A DNA stretch of 64,000 nt, taken from assembly GCA_001604105.1 (NCBI GenBank), contig LVAQ01000008.1:38405-102404 (forward strand), read 5' to 3'. Numbering within the stretch: the first letter of the stretch is position 1; each line of letters opens with the position of its first letter. Made by a program: the position numbers and the translations under genes. Below the pieces are notes generated by a model. It did not search any database, was not told where the DNA came from, and worked only from the letters and a program-made list of their open reading frames with translations. Of this stretch, positions 1 through 11,104 are shown piece by piece. The stretch is from Clostridiales bacterium Firm_11. GTDB taxonomy: Bacteria; Bacillota; Clostridia; Christensenellales; Aristaeellaceae.

Positions 1-1388
1 GAATCAAACCATACCGGTTTGCACGGGAGAAACCGTCCCTCGCCTTGCGCGCCGCGGAAGGCCTGCCCATCGAAAACCTGCCTGCCGCGCAGCCACGTGC
101 CTGTAATCCGACCGCTGAGCGCGGTATTCTCCCAGATGGTATGATCCAGGTTCCCGTGCAGCGCATCGGCCTTGACCACGCCCTGCGCCTTGGGGTCATA
201 CAGCACGATATCCCCATCCATCCCCGCGCGAATGGCGCCCTTGCGGTCATCCAGCCCGAATAGGCGCGCGGGGTTGCTCGCGCACACGCCCACCGCGCGG
301 GAGAAGCTGATGCGCCCAAGGTTCGCCTGTGTAAGCATATACGGGTAGAGCGTTTCGATGCCGTCACACCCATTGGGGATGGTCGTGAAATTGCCTTCTC
401 GCCCATCGGGCAAGCGAATTCCATAATCTTTTTCCGCCAGGGTAAAGGGGCAGTGATCGGTAGCGACCGTCTGCACATCCCCCCGGCGAATGGCCGCCCA
501 CAGCGCGCGCTGTGAATCCTTGCCCTTGATGGCGGGGGAACACACATAGTCCTGCCCGCGCGGCTCATGGTATACTTCGCAGGTAAAATTGAGGTACTGC
601 GGACACGTTTCCGCGAAGATGGGGTAGCCCTCATCCCGCGCCTGCGTTACCGCGGTTACGCCATCCGCATCCGTCAGATGAACAAGATACAGCGGCGCGC
701 CCACCGCCTTGGCCAGCGCGATGGCACGGCGATTGGCTTCGGCGGCCACCGCCTCGTCACGGCTCATGTAATGCCACCATGGCTCGGTTTTGCCTTCGGC
801 AAGGTAGGCTTTCACACGCGAATCCAGCATGCCGCGGTTTTCCGCGTGCACGGTTACCAGCGCGCCTGCTTTGGCAGTTTCCTGTAGAAGCTGGTATAGC
901 CCGCCATCGCAAAGCCCAAAATCATACACCATATAGGCCTTGAAGCTGCTTACGCCCGCCGCCACCGCGTCCTTCAGGGAGGCAAGAAGCTCCGGCCTGC
1001 TCAGGTCACGTACGCCGATATGGAAAGCAAAATCAACCGCCGCCTTGGGCGTGGCCATGGCTACGCGCTTTGCCAGCGTTACGGGTAGAAGCTCATCCTC
1101 ATCCTGTAACAAATAATCGATCACGGTGGTCACGCCGCCGCAGGCTGCCGCGCGTGTTCCCGTAAAATAGTCATCGCTGGTCGCGATACCGGAACAAACA
1201 CATTCCAGATGCGTATGCGCGTCAATCGCCCCGGGCAGCAGGTATAGGCCGGTCGCGTCCACCAAAACCGCATCTTCCCGCGGTAATCCCACACCAACCG
1301 CGGCAATCCGCTCTCCCCGCACGAGCACATCCGCAGTAAACATCCCCTCGGCTGTCACCACCGTGCCGCCGTAAAACAATGTATGCAT
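1..1388 (-). CDS. Dihydropyrimidinase / D-hydantoinase (C-terminus cut by window edge)
   Basis: Cyclic amidohydrolase that opens dihydropyrimidine or hydantoin rings, acting in the cytoplasm in pyrimidine catabolism. The reading frame is open from the ATG at 1388 to the window edge, about 462 codons, which is close to the family's full length. Visible metal-site elements are the HxH motif in DAHTHLE near residue 60, the lysine of SSFKAYM that is carboxylated in this family, histidines in VHAEN and YLVHLTDADG, and the aspartate in ATDHCPF. Hydantoinase, dihydropyrimidinase and related amidohydrolases cannot be told apart by eye; allantoinase is less likely. It lies downstream of nagB on the same strand, with a probable terminator between them. 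Confidence 0.85.
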   Translation of the reverse strand, partial: MHTLFYGGTVVTAEGMFTADVLVRGERIAAVGVGLPREDAVLVDATGLYLLPGAIDAHTHLECVCSGIATSDDYFTGTRAAACGGVTTVIDYLLQDEDELLPVTLAKRVAMATPKAAVDFAFHIGVRDLSRPELLASLKDAVAAGVSSFKAYMVYDFGLCDGGLYQLLQETAKAGALVTVHAENRGMLDSRVKAYLAEGKTEPWWHYMSRDEAVAAEANRRAIALAKAVGAPLYLVHLTDADGVTAVTQARDEGYPIFAETCPQYLNFTCEVYHEPRGQDYVCSPAIKGKDSQRALWAAIRRGDVQTVATDHCPFTLAEKDYGIRLPDGREGNFTTIPNGCDGIETLYPYMLTQANLGRISFSRAVGVCASNPARLFGLDDRKGAIRAGMDGDIVLYDPKAQGVVKADALHGNLDHTIWENTALSGRITGTWLRGRQVFDGQAFRGAQGEGRFLPCKPVWFD

Positions 1389-1493
1389 TGCGTCCCCCTC
1401 CGTTTGCCACAAAACAGTATAGGATTTGTATTCGCGTTTTTTCTGGAAAACCCTGTTATGGGCGTGGGTCATGGCGCGAAAACCAGCCGCCGC

Positions 1494-1545
1494 AAAAAAC
1501 AAAATCCCCGCCTGCGCAGATGCGCGCGGGCGAGGCGGCTGAGGC
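1494..1545 (-). terminator. Probable rho-independent terminator after nagB
   Basis: On the minus strand a GC-rich hairpin (CCCGC and related G/C runs around a GCGCATCTGCGC core) is followed by an interrupted T-tract near 1504-1494. It lies 70 bp beyond the nagB stop and would separate nagB from the dihydropyrimidinase gene. Confidence 0.55.
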
Positions 1546-1617
1546 GTGCAGATAGAATCGCAACCCCCTATTGGCAACCCATCATGGGCATGTGTAATCA
1601 ATACCGGAATCCGGCAC

Positions 1618-2343
1618 CTACAATTTGGAGGCAGCCGCCCGATCCAACAGGAAAATTACATCCGGATGCGTACGCAGGATGCTTGCCTGCGTGGCGGGGT
1701 CGATATCCTCCCGGATGGCGCGGCATACGGCCTGCGCCTTGTCATACCCCGTAGCCAGCAGCACAATCCGCTTTGCGCTGATAATACTGCCGATACCCAG
1801 GCTGATTGCCTCGCGGGGCACATCTGCCTCGGTGTCAAAAAAGCGTCGATTCGCCTGAATGGTACTGGGTGTGAGCTTGACCACGTGGCAGCCGTACACA
1901 AACTGGTCACTGGGTTCATTAAAGCCGATGTGCCCGTTACGCCCGATGCCAAGCAGCTGCAAATCGATGCCGCCCGCCTTGGCGATTACCTGATCATACC
2001 TTGCGCATTCCGCGAGCAGATCCACCGCGTTGCCATTGGGCATATGGGTGTTGCTCGGGGCAAAGTTCACATGGTTGAAAAACTCGTTCCGCATGAAGTA
2101 ATGGTAACTACAGGGGTGCTGCTCCGGCAGCCTGCAATACTCATCCAGATTGAAGCTCACGGCGCTGGAAAAGTCCACAGCACCGGCCCTGTGCATACGA
2201 ATCAACTCGCGGTAGGTCGGGATGGGCGTGGAGCCTGTCGCCAGCCCCAGAACCGAGCCCGGCTTACCAATGAGCTGCGCGCCAATCAGGATAGCCGCCG
2301 CCTGCCCAACCTGTGCCGATGAATCGTATAGATGTACCTGCAT
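1618..2343 (-). CDS. nagB: Glucosamine-6-phosphate deaminase
   Basis: Converts glucosamine-6-phosphate to fructose-6-phosphate and ammonia, the last step of amino-sugar catabolism. The 241-residue protein matches the usual NagB length. Family motifs are LGLATGSTP near residue 38 (phosphate binding), FNLDEYC with the catalytic aspartate, and GIGRNGHIGFNEP with the catalytic histidine. The ATG at 2343 is preceded by GGAGGT 8 nt upstream; the longer open frame to 2421 is rejected because it would start inside the promoter. No nagA lies beside it. Transcription is probably from the consensus promoter at 2393-2421. Confidence 0.95.
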   Translation of the reverse strand: MQVHLYDSSAQVGQAAAILIGAQLIGKPGSVLGLATGSTPIPTYRELIRMHRAGAVDFSSAVSFNLDEYCRLPEQHPCSYHYFMRNEFFNHVNFAPSNTHMPNGNAVDLLAECARYDQVIAKAGGIDLQLLGIGRNGHIGFNEPSDQFVYGCHVVKLTPSTIQANRRFFDTEADVPREAISLGIGSIISAKRIVLLATGYDKAQAVCRAIREDIDPATQASILRTHPDVIFLLDRAAASKL

Positions 2344-2392
2344 GCAAACACCTCCAGCCGACAGGCGCAAAACAGCACCCATCACAGGGTCG

Positions 2393-2421
2393 AGTATAGC
2401 AGCACGCGGGGTAAGTGTCAA
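2393..2421 (-). promoter_or_regulatory. Sigma-A-type promoter of nagB
   Basis: Minus-strand TTGACA (2421-2416), a 17-nt spacer and TATACT (2398-2393), five or six of six matches at both boxes, 50 bp upstream of the nagB start. A perfect 10-bp palindrome AATACGTATT at 2464-2473 lies upstream of the -35 box and could be an operator; it also sits at the end of the Nudix gene. Confidence 0.8.
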
Positions 2422-2471
2422 TACGTGTTCGTTCGATTTGTTGATTTATATAGCAATACCGTTAATACGTA

Positions 2472-2852
2472 TTATTCAATGGGATATTGGTTGAGGAAGG
2501 CCGCATCCGCCGGACAAAAGGGGAAGGATACCAATTCCGCCGCGGGCACCCATTGGGCGGCGCTGTGCACATGCAGGGCAAGCGGCGTTTCGCCTTGCGC
2601 CGCCGCCTGTACAAACGCGAAATGGAGTGGCATTGCGTTCACTGTAAAGTCCATTTCATACAGGGTATCCCCGGGTGTAATCGGCAGTTCAAGCTCTTCC
2701 ATTATCTCCCGTGCCAGGCAGGTTGCAAAGCTCTCCCCCGCCTCACGCTTGCCGCCCGGAAACTCCCACAACCCCTCAAGCTGACCCCTACGGCGGCAGA
2801 TGAGTATGTGTCCCTGTTGATTGCGGATGACGCCTGCCACAACTACCAGCAT
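2472..2852 (-). CDS. Nudix hydrolase, MutT-like
   Basis: Hydrolyses nucleoside-diphosphate-linked substrates; the closest role is sanitation of oxidised dGTP. The 126-residue protein is a single Nudix domain with an intact box running from GKREAGE to REIMEELEL (residues about 37-59), matching GX5EX7REUXEEXGU except for the final glycine region. An early RRRGQLEGLWEFPGG segment resembles MutT and the (deoxy)nucleotide pyrophosphohydrolases. The ATG at 2852 has AGGAGT 7 nt upstream. Substrate cannot be decided from sequence. Confidence 0.9.
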   Translation of the reverse strand: MLVVVAGVIRNQQGHILICRRRGQLEGLWEFPGGKREAGESFATCLAREIMEELELPITPGDTLYEMDFTVNAMPLHFAFVQAAAQGETPLALHVHSAAQWVPAAELVSFPFCPADAAFLNQYPIE

Positions 2853-3054
2853 GGGTGCAACTCCTTTCGGGCGTTTATCGGCTGTGCGCCTGCCTGCGCC
2901 GTGCCCCGCGCCCGTTTGCTTCGGGTTCTATCCGGCGTTGCTACCCGGCAGCGCAACAGCGGCGTTTGGGCATGGTTCCAGTACCGCGAATCCCGCACGG
3001 GTGCGCGCTGGCCTGCAACCCGCAGACATCCGCTCTTGGCCTTTGGCAATACGC

Positions 3055-4622
<1,568 letters not shown>

Positions 4623-5330
4623 CTATTCCACGCTGCCCTGTGCCGCAAGAAATGCATCCACCGCACCCGCAAAGGGCATAAAAGCAGCGTTTTGCGGATG
4701 GCTCAGGAAGGTCATCGGTGTTTGACGGGTGGGGTGGGTAAGCCGCAGCACCGCGCCCCACAGCGCGATAGGCTCGCCCGCCGTGCCCTGTCCATAGCGC
4801 ATATCCTGCACGATGGAGCAGCCCATGCCAGCCAGCTGTACGCGTATCTGGTGCTTACGCCCCGTCTCCAGCCGAATGTGCAGCAGCGCCCGGTTTTGAG
4901 CCGCATCCACTGCCAAACGTCGGTAATGCAGTATGGCAATCTGGGCATCCGGCGTGCCTTCCGGCACACGATGTACATTGCCGCTCGCCTCATCCTTAAG
5001 CAGCCAATCCGTACACGTGCCCGCATCGGCCATACCAACGCCCGTTACCACGGCAAGGTATGCCCGTTGCATGGCGTGGCTGCGGAGTTGTGCACTCAAT
5101 CTGGCGGCAGCCTTGCTGGTTCTTGCCAGCGCCACCAGCCCGCCGACCGGTCGATCCAGCCGATGCACGCAGCCAAGGTACACAGCGCCGGGCTTTTGGT
5201 ACTTTTCTTTGAGGTATGCCTTCATGGTGTCTATGAGGCATACATCGCCCGTCGCGTCTCCCTGCGTTAGCAGGTTGGGGGGCTTCTCCACCACCAGCAG
5301 GTGGTTATCCTCATAGATGATATTACACAT
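4623..5330 (-). CDS. RluA-family pseudouridine synthase, short form without S4 domain
   Basis: Isomerises uridine to pseudouridine in rRNA or tRNA. The 235-residue protein is essentially only the catalytic domain: it begins directly with IIYEDNHLLVVEKP, has the catalytic aspartate in CVHRLDRPVGG near residue 56, and ends with the GRKHQIRVQL segment. An N-terminal S4 domain, as in RluD, is absent. Its start overlaps the end of the upstream methyltransferase by 8 nt, so the two RNA-modification genes are probably co-translated. The target uridine cannot be inferred. Confidence 0.9.
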   Translation of the reverse strand: MCNIIYEDNHLLVVEKPPNLLTQGDATGDVCLIDTMKAYLKEKYQKPGAVYLGCVHRLDRPVGGLVALARTSKAAARLSAQLRSHAMQRAYLAVVTGVGMADAGTCTDWLLKDEASGNVHRVPEGTPDAQIAILHYRRLAVDAAQNRALLHIRLETGRKHQIRVQLAGMGCSIVQDMRYGQGTAGEPIALWGAVLRLTHPTRQTPMTFLSHPQNAAFMPFAGAVDAFLAAQGSVE

Positions 5331-6189
5331 CGGGTGTCCACCGCGCCGTCGCGCCGCAGGGAAGCACGCCCCCGCTGGTCACGGTTAGCGCCAGCTCCCC
5401 CGATTCCACATGCCCGCGGCCCCCCGTCGCACGGCTGGCGATATTGCCCAGCACGCTGGCCGCAAAGCCTGTGGTATAACCGTTAATGAGCAGAAACAAC
5501 GGCGCGTCGCTAAGCGCTTGCACGCTGAGCGCCACCAGCCCGTACAACTCATCTTCCAGCTTCCACACTTCGCCATTGGGGCCGCGCCCATAGCTGGGCG
5601 GATCCATCACAATGCCGTCATAGCGGTTGCCGCGCCGCAATTCCCGCTGTACAAATGCCTTTGCGTCCTCCACGATAAAGCGCGTGCGGTTCTCCGGCAC
5701 GCCGGATAGATCGCGGTTTTCCTTTGCCCACTGCACCATTCCCTTGGCCGCATCCACATGCGTCACCTGCGCGCCTGCCTTTGCGCACGCCAGTGTAGCG
5801 CCGCCTGTATAGGCAAACAAATTAAGCACCTTGCTATGCCTGCCTGCCGCTACCGCACGCTGGATACGTTCCCGCATGAACGCCCAGTTAGCCGCCTGCT
5901 CTGGAAACAGTCCTGTATGCTTGAAACCCGTCGGCCGCACATAGAACTTCAAATCATCCAGCGCAACCACCCAGCGTTCAGGCACAGTGTTTTGAAAAAC
6001 CCATTTGCCGCCGCCCGTTTCACTGCGGTTATACCACGCATCCGCGCGTTCCCACAGCTTCGGCTCCGCCTTTGGCCATATCACCTGCGGATCCGGCCTG
6101 CGCAGGATCACATCTTTCCACCGTTCCAGCTTCTCGCCGTCTCCGGTGTCCAGCACTTCATAATCCTGCCACTGATCACATAAAAACAT
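5323..6189 (-). CDS. Class I SAM-dependent methyltransferase, RlmI/RlmK-like (rRNA)
   Basis: Predicted SAM-dependent RNA methyltransferase of 288 residues. The SAM-binding glycine motif is LNLFAYTGGATLACAKAG near residue 130, followed by an acidic loop (THVDAA) and the catalytic MDPPSYGRG motif near residue 195, as in the RlmI/YccW and RlmK families. It lacks the N-terminal PUA domain of E. coli RlmI. The ATG at 6189 follows GAGGAG. It sits between ileS and the pseudouridine synthase, which supports a role in RNA modification; whether it makes m5C1962, m7G2069 or another mark is open. Confidence 0.85.
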   Translation of the reverse strand: MFLCDQWQDYEVLDTGDGEKLERWKDVILRRPDPQVIWPKAEPKLWERADAWYNRSETGGGKWVFQNTVPERWVVALDDLKFYVRPTGFKHTGLFPEQAANWAFMRERIQRAVAAGRHSKVLNLFAYTGGATLACAKAGAQVTHVDAAKGMVQWAKENRDLSGVPENRTRFIVEDAKAFVQRELRRGNRYDGIVMDPPSYGRGPNGEVWKLEDELYGLVALSVQALSDAPLFLLINGYTTGFAASVLGNIASRATGGRGHVESGELALTVTSGGVLPCGATARWTPDV

Positions 6190-6249
6190 GGTTTCTCCTC
6201 ATTTTTCGGGAAGCAAGGAGCCGCACGGGGGCAATGCCCCTAACCTGCA

Positions 6250-9200
6250 TTACGCCTTGCGGATGCTTAGCACGGCCTTTTTATCGTTGATATCCCATGC
6301 TTGCGTATGCGCAGCCTCGGCGGGTGCGCCCGCGGTCAACGCTGTCGCCAGCACGCTTTGCGCAATGAATGCCTTGCCTGCCTCGATTGCCTCGGCCAGC
6401 TCCGCATCCGCCTCATAGGTAACGGTGATGCGGTCGGTCACATCATACTCCGCATCCTTACGCATGGTTTGCAGCTTGCTGACCACCTCTCGCTGGTAGC
6501 CTTCGGCCACCAGGGCGGGCGTCAGGTTGCAGTCCAGCACCACGGTCACCTCTCCCTCCACCTGCGAGGCAAAGCCCGGCTTGTGGATGGCTTCGGTAAG
6601 CACATCATCCTGCTCCAGCACGACTTCGGTACCATCGATGTTCACATGCACTGTCTGGCCGCGCTGGAAGGTATCCACCACATCGTTGCCATCCGCCTCT
6701 TTGAGCCATGCGCCGATCTTGCCCAAGAGCTTCCCGTATTTGGGGCCAAGGGTGCGCATCTGGGGCTTTAAGTTGTAGGTGGTAAAGGCGCGCGCATCAT
6801 CTGTAAACACAACCTGTTTCACATTCAGCTCATCGGCGGCAAGCTCGACAAATTCACCGCTCAGGCGTGCGCCTTTGATGTACAGGGCGCTCAGCGGCTG
6901 GCGTACCTTCAGGCTGGCCAGGTTGCGGCACGCGCGGCCAAGGCTCACCACATGGAGCAGCACGTCCATCTGGGTATTCAGGTTTTTGTCGATCAGGGTT
7001 TCATCCGCCGTGGGGAAGCGGCACAGGTGCACGCTTTCCGGCGCGTCCGGCTGAACTGAGCGCACGAGATTTTGGTAGATATCCTCGCTCATGAACGGCA
7101 CAAAAGGCGCAACCACCTTGGTAAGCGTGGTAAGCACTGTGTACAGCGTCACAAAGGCGGCTTCCTTGGTGGCATCCATGCCTTTGCCCCAGAAGCGCTC
7201 ACGGCCGCGGCGCACATACCAGTTGCTCAAATCGTCCACAAAGGCGGTGATGGCGGCGGCGGGCTCGGGGATGCGGTAGTTGGAAAGGTCTTCATCCACC
7301 TGCTTGATCAGCTGATGCAGGCGGCTCAGGATCCACCTGTCCATCAGGGTCAGCTTCACGTTTGCCATATCATGCGCTTTGGGGTCAAAGCTATCGATAT
7401 TGGCGTAAAGAATGAAGAACGCGTACGTGTTGTGCAGCGTAGCCATGAACTTGCGCTGCCCCTCGCCCACCGCCTTATCGCTGAAGCGGCTGGGCAGCCA
7501 CGGGGCGCTTGCGGTGTAGAAATACCAGCGCACGGCGTCCGCGCCCTGCTTATCCAGCACCGTCCACGGGTCAACCACATTGCCGGTGTGCTTGCTCATT
7601 TTGCGGCCAAACTCATCCTGCACATGCCCCATGACGATGCAGTTTTTGAAGGGGGATTGATCAAAGATGGCGGTGCCGATGGCCATCAGCGTGTAGAACC
7701 ATCCGCGCGTCTGGTCGATGGCTTCGCTGATGAAATCCGCCGGGAAGCGCTTGTCAAACACTTCCTTGTTTTCAAAGGGATAGTGCCATTGCGCAAAGGG
7801 CATGCTGCCGCTGTCATACCAGCAATCGATGACTTCACTCACACGGTGCATGGGTTTGCCGCACTCAGGGCAGGTGATCTCCACAGCGTCGATGTACGGG
7901 CGGTGCAGCTCGATATCCTCCGCCACGGGCGCGGTAGCCATCTCCCGCAACTCTTGTTTGGAGCCGATCACGTGGATGTGACCCTCCTCGCACACCCACA
8001 CGGGCAGCGGGGTGCCCCAGTACCGCTCGCGGGAAAGTCCCCAGTCCACCACATTATCCAGGAAATTGCCAAAGCGGCCTTCCTTGATGTTCTCCGGCAG
8101 CCAGTTTACCGTGCGGTTGTTGCGCATCAGCGCGTCATGCAGCTGGGTCATACGGATGAACCACGTGCTGCGCGCGTAGTAGAGCAGCGCCGTATCACAA
8201 CGCCAGCAGAAGGGGTAATTGTGCGTGTAGGGCGCGGCGGCAAAAAGCAGGCCGCGGGTTTTCAAATCTTCCAGCACATGCTCGTTGACTTCCTTGGTGC
8301 CCTCACCCGCCCACGGCGTGCCTTCGATAAACTTGCCCTGCGTGTTCACCAGCTGCACAAAGGGCAGCTGATTGTCGCGGCCAACGCGCGCGTCATCCTC
8401 ACCGAAAGCGGGGGCGATGTGTACAATGCCGGAACCGTCGGAGAGCGTTACATAGTCATCACTGACCACATACCAGCCCGTTTCGCGCGGGTAGGATACG
8501 CCCTCAAAGCGATACAGCTGCTCATAGGCCATGCCGCACAGGTCGCTGCCCGGCATTTTGCGGATGACCGCGCCCTCATGGCTGGCTTCGCCAAACACCG
8601 TATGCACAAGCGTTTCGGCCAGGTAATAGGTTTCGCCATGGAGTAAGAACTCCACATAGGTTTCCTTGGCGTTCACGCACAATGCAACGTTGCTGGGCAG
8701 CGTCCAGGGCGTGGTGGTCCAAGCGAGGATATACGTCTTTTCCTTGCCCTTAACCGCAAAACGCACAAATGCGGAGGTATCGGTGACCTCTTTATAGCCC
8801 TGCGCCACCTCATGGCTGGATAGCGCCGTACCGCAGCGCGGGCAGTAGGGCACCACCTTGAAGCCCTTGTATAGCAAGCCTTTTTTCCAGATTTCCTTGA
8901 GGCTCCACCAGATGGATTCGATATACGTATCGTGATATGTCACATAGGGATCCTTCATATCCGCCCAGAAGGCCACGCGGTCGGACATATCCTCCCACTC
9001 CTGCTGGTACTTCCACACGCTTTCCTTGCACTTCTGGATAAAAGGCTCAATGCCATACGCCTCGATGGCGGGCTTGCCATCCAGGTGCAGCAGTTTTTCC
9101 ACTTCCAGTTCCACGGGCAGGCCATGGGTATCCCACCCGGCTTTGCGGAGCACATCTTTCCCCTTCATGGCTTGAAAGCGGGGAACCAAATCCTTGATGG

Positions 9201-9387
9201 CGCGCGTTTCAATATGGCCGATGTGCGGGCGGCCATTGGCTGTCGGCGGCCCGTCAAAAAAGGTATAGCGCTCATTCCCCTCGTTGTGTTTGAAGGATTT
9301 TTCAATGATGCCCTCTGTTTTCCAGAACTCCAGCACGCGTTTCTCACGGCTGACAAAATCCATGTCCGTCGTTACTTTCTGATACAT
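6250..9387 (-). CDS. ileS: Isoleucine--tRNA ligase
   Basis: Charges tRNA-Ile and edits mischarged valine. At 1045 residues it fits the larger bacterial/archaeal-type IleRS. The HIGH signature is in GRPHIGHIETR near residue 53 and the KMSKS loop is GRKMSKHTGN near residue 595. The editing insertion lies between them, and the tRNA anticodon-binding C-terminal half includes LKVRQPLSALY. The ATG at 9387 has GGAGGGATAGGT upstream. Expression is controlled by the T-box leader immediately upstream. Confidence 0.98.
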   Translation of the reverse strand: MYQKVTTDMDFVSREKRVLEFWKTEGIIEKSFKHNEGNERYTFFDGPPTANGRPHIGHIETRAIKDLVPRFQAMKGKDVLRKAGWDTHGLPVELEVEKLLHLDGKPAIEAYGIEPFIQKCKESVWKYQQEWEDMSDRVAFWADMKDPYVTYHDTYIESIWWSLKEIWKKGLLYKGFKVVPYCPRCGTALSSHEVAQGYKEVTDTSAFVRFAVKGKEKTYILAWTTTPWTLPSNVALCVNAKETYVEFLLHGETYYLAETLVHTVFGEASHEGAVIRKMPGSDLCGMAYEQLYRFEGVSYPRETGWYVVSDDYVTLSDGSGIVHIAPAFGEDDARVGRDNQLPFVQLVNTQGKFIEGTPWAGEGTKEVNEHVLEDLKTRGLLFAAAPYTHNYPFCWRCDTALLYYARSTWFIRMTQLHDALMRNNRTVNWLPENIKEGRFGNFLDNVVDWGLSRERYWGTPLPVWVCEEGHIHVIGSKQELREMATAPVAEDIELHRPYIDAVEITCPECGKPMHRVSEVIDCWYDSGSMPFAQWHYPFENKEVFDKRFPADFISEAIDQTRGWFYTLMAIGTAIFDQSPFKNCIVMGHVQDEFGRKMSKHTGNVVDPWTVLDKQGADAVRWYFYTASAPWLPSRFSDKAVGEGQRKFMATLHNTYAFFILYANIDSFDPKAHDMANVKLTLMDRWILSRLHQLIKQVDEDLSNYRIPEPAAAITAFVDDLSNWYVRRGRERFWGKGMDATKEAAFVTLYTVLTTLTKVVAPFVPFMSEDIYQNLVRSVQPDAPESVHLCRFPTADETLIDKNLNTQMDVLLHVVSLGRACRNLASLKVRQPLSALYIKGARLSGEFVELAADELNVKQVVFTDDARAFTTYNLKPQMRTLGPKYGKLLGKIGAWLKEADGNDVVDTFQRGQTVHVNIDGTEVVLEQDDVLTEAIHKPGFASQVEGEVTVVLDCNLTPALVAEGYQREVVSKLQTMRKDAEYDVTDRITVTYEADAELAEAIEAGKAFIAQSVLATALTAGAPAEAAHTQAWDINDKKAVLSIRKA

Positions 9388-9436
9388 ACCTATCCCTCCA
9401 GCGTGGTTTTCACGTATTCTTACGGATGCCTCTAGC

Positions 9437-9705
9437 AGGGCAGAAAAAAACCGCCCCTTGAACGGGACGGAAACAAACTTTCCGCGGTACCACCCATTTT
9501 GACAACGCCAGCGCCCTGTCCACTCAAATGCCCTGTAACGGGAGCGCCCGCGACACCCTTAGGCGAAGCCGTTCAGGTGCCATGCTCCGGGGTGATTCGC
9601 CGCATGCCCTGTTTGCCGCCCGCTTTCACCAACCCGGGCTCGCTTTGGCAAAGTCACTTTGGCCGTCCCCATCATCGCTTGGTTTCCGCCAACAGGCGGA
9701 TACTG
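9437..9705 (-). promoter_or_regulatory. T-box leader controlling ileS (isoleucine specific)
   Basis: The transcribed minus strand contains the canonical T-box core TGGGTGGTACCGCGG at 9496-9482, followed by a terminator hairpin (CCGTCCC / GGGGCGG, 9470-9451) and a seven-T run at 9450-9444. Uncharged tRNA pairing at the T-box favours the antiterminator and lets ileS be transcribed. A plausible specifier is ATC in GCGAATCACC at 9596-9594, which matches isoleucine; its assignment inside stem I was not checked by folding. Confidence 0.92.
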
Positions 9706-9708
9706 CGT

Positions 9709-9737
9709 ATTATACAGGGGGGCGGAGGAAAAGTAAA
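9709..9737 (-). promoter_or_regulatory. Promoter of the ileS T-box transcript
   Basis: Minus-strand TTTACT (9737-9732), a 17-nt spacer and a perfect TATAAT (9714-9709), placed just upstream of the T-box leader. Confidence 0.75.
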
Positions 9738-9981
9738 GGGGCGGCAGGAAAATTCAACAACAAGCCCGAAATCCTGAGCAACAAGACAAACGGAATCGGT
9801 ATTGCCCGCCATTTCCGTTGCCTTGCCATCAGTGGATGTTCTGTGCGCTTGCCTTGTTCATGAACCTGAATGCAGGGCATCCTCATGATGCCGCGCGCGT
9901 GAATCCGTTTATCCTTTGTAGGCAGTAAGCACAAACCAAAAGCTTTACAGCGTTTCGTAAACGCTATCCCTTGGAGGTGCC

Positions 9982-10935
9982 ATGAAACAAACTACCCTCG
10001 CCGCGCGCCTTACCCCCATCCTCCCCAGCATGCGCTGCCCTCACTGCGGCGGAGCGCTCACCTTGCTTGAAGGCAAGAGCCTCCACTGCGCAAGCCGCCA
10101 CTGTTATGACCTGTCTGTAAAAGGCTATGTAAACCTTGCCCCCACCCACAATCAAGCCGCTGAAAAGTACGATGCTGCGCTGTTTGAGAGCCGCGCCCAC
10201 GTATTTGCGGGCGGCTATTACACCCCTATGGCACAAGCCATCGGCGATGCCATCGCCCGTTACATGCCAGCGTTCTGCACACTGCCGCAGGCAGCAGGTA
10301 CGCTGCCAAACGCCGATGAAGCGTTGCCTGATAGACAGCGTTCCCACACCCCCGCGGCAACCTCCGCAACCGCAAACGCCCCCTTCCTGCTGGATGTAGG
10401 CTGCGGTGAGGGCTACTACACCCGCGCGCTGGCCGCGCGTTTTCCGCAGGCCACCTTCGTAGGCGTGGATTTGAGCCGTGATGCCATCCAGCACGCGGCG
10501 CGCCTTGCGCCCGCGCTCAACTGGTTTGTGGCTGATCTCACCCACCTGCCCTTTGCGGATGCAAGTGCGGATGTGCTGCTGGATGTGCTGACCCCCGCCG
10601 ATTACCGCGAGTTCGCCCGCGTGCTCAAGCCGGAAGGGTTACTGGTCAAAGTGATACCTGCCGATGATTACCTTACGCAGGTGCGTGCCGCTGTTGCCAA
10701 TCACCTGCGCGGCAAGGATTTTAGCAACGCCCGCGTTTTGGAACACCTGCGCATACACGCAAATGTCCTCTCCCAAACCACCGTGCGTCACACCTTGCCT
10801 GTAACGCCGCAACAGGCGCAAGCCTTTCTGCGCATGACCCCCATGACCTTCGGGCTGGCAGAAGCGGTGCTTGCGGATGTCACCTTCTCCACAATCACCA
10901 TAGCGCTGGAAGTGTTGGTGTGCCGCATGCGGTAG
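9982..10935 (+). CDS. rlmA: 23S rRNA (guanine-N1)-methyltransferase, RlmA type
   Basis: Methylates N1 of G745/G748 in helix 35 of 23S rRNA. The N-terminal zinc site is CPHCGG plus CASRHC (residues about 19-38), typical of RrmA/TlrB proteins. The SAM motif is LLDVGCGEGYYTRAL near residue 131, and LLDVLTPADYREFARVLKP follows. At 317 residues it is slightly longer than E. coli RlmA (about 270) because of a low-complexity linker near residues 100-130. GGAGGTGCC precedes the ATG. It is transcribed divergently from ileS. A TlrB-like role in tylosin-type macrolide resistance is possible but not indicated. Confidence 0.92.
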   Translation: MKQTTLAARLTPILPSMRCPHCGGALTLLEGKSLHCASRHCYDLSVKGYVNLAPTHNQAAEKYDAALFESRAHVFAGGYYTPMAQAIGDAIARYMPAFCTLPQAAGTLPNADEALPDRQRSHTPAATSATANAPFLLDVGCGEGYYTRALAARFPQATFVGVDLSRDAIQHAARLAPALNWFVADLTHLPFADASADVLLDVLTPADYREFARVLKPEGLLVKVIPADDYLTQVRAAVANHLRGKDFSNARVLEHLRIHANVLSQTTVRHTLPVTPQQAQAFLRMTPMTFGLAEAVLADVTFSTITIALEVLVCRMR

Positions 10936-11012
10936 GTGGAAGGGCGATCTTGCAATTGCGACGCCACACTTGCCCGGCACGCTTCACGCCTGTATGACGC
11001 CAATAAACAATC

Positions 11013-11041
11013 AAAACCGGAAGCTCAACGCTTCCGGTTTT
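11013..11041 (+). terminator. Terminator downstream of rlmA
   Basis: A 12-bp perfect stem (AAAACCGGAAGC paired with GCTTCCGGTTTT) with a short loop, 77 bp beyond the rlmA stop. The flanking A and T runs allow it to act in both directions. Confidence 0.75.
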
Positions 11042-11104
11042 GGTATTCATACATTTCAAGCCGACGGTCACATACGCACGCCGCGTTCGTATTCCTCTAT
11101 GCAC

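Noticed and set aside
7072..8646. A 524-codon plus-strand open frame opposite ileS
   Set aside because: Shadow of ileS, caused by high GC at codon position three.
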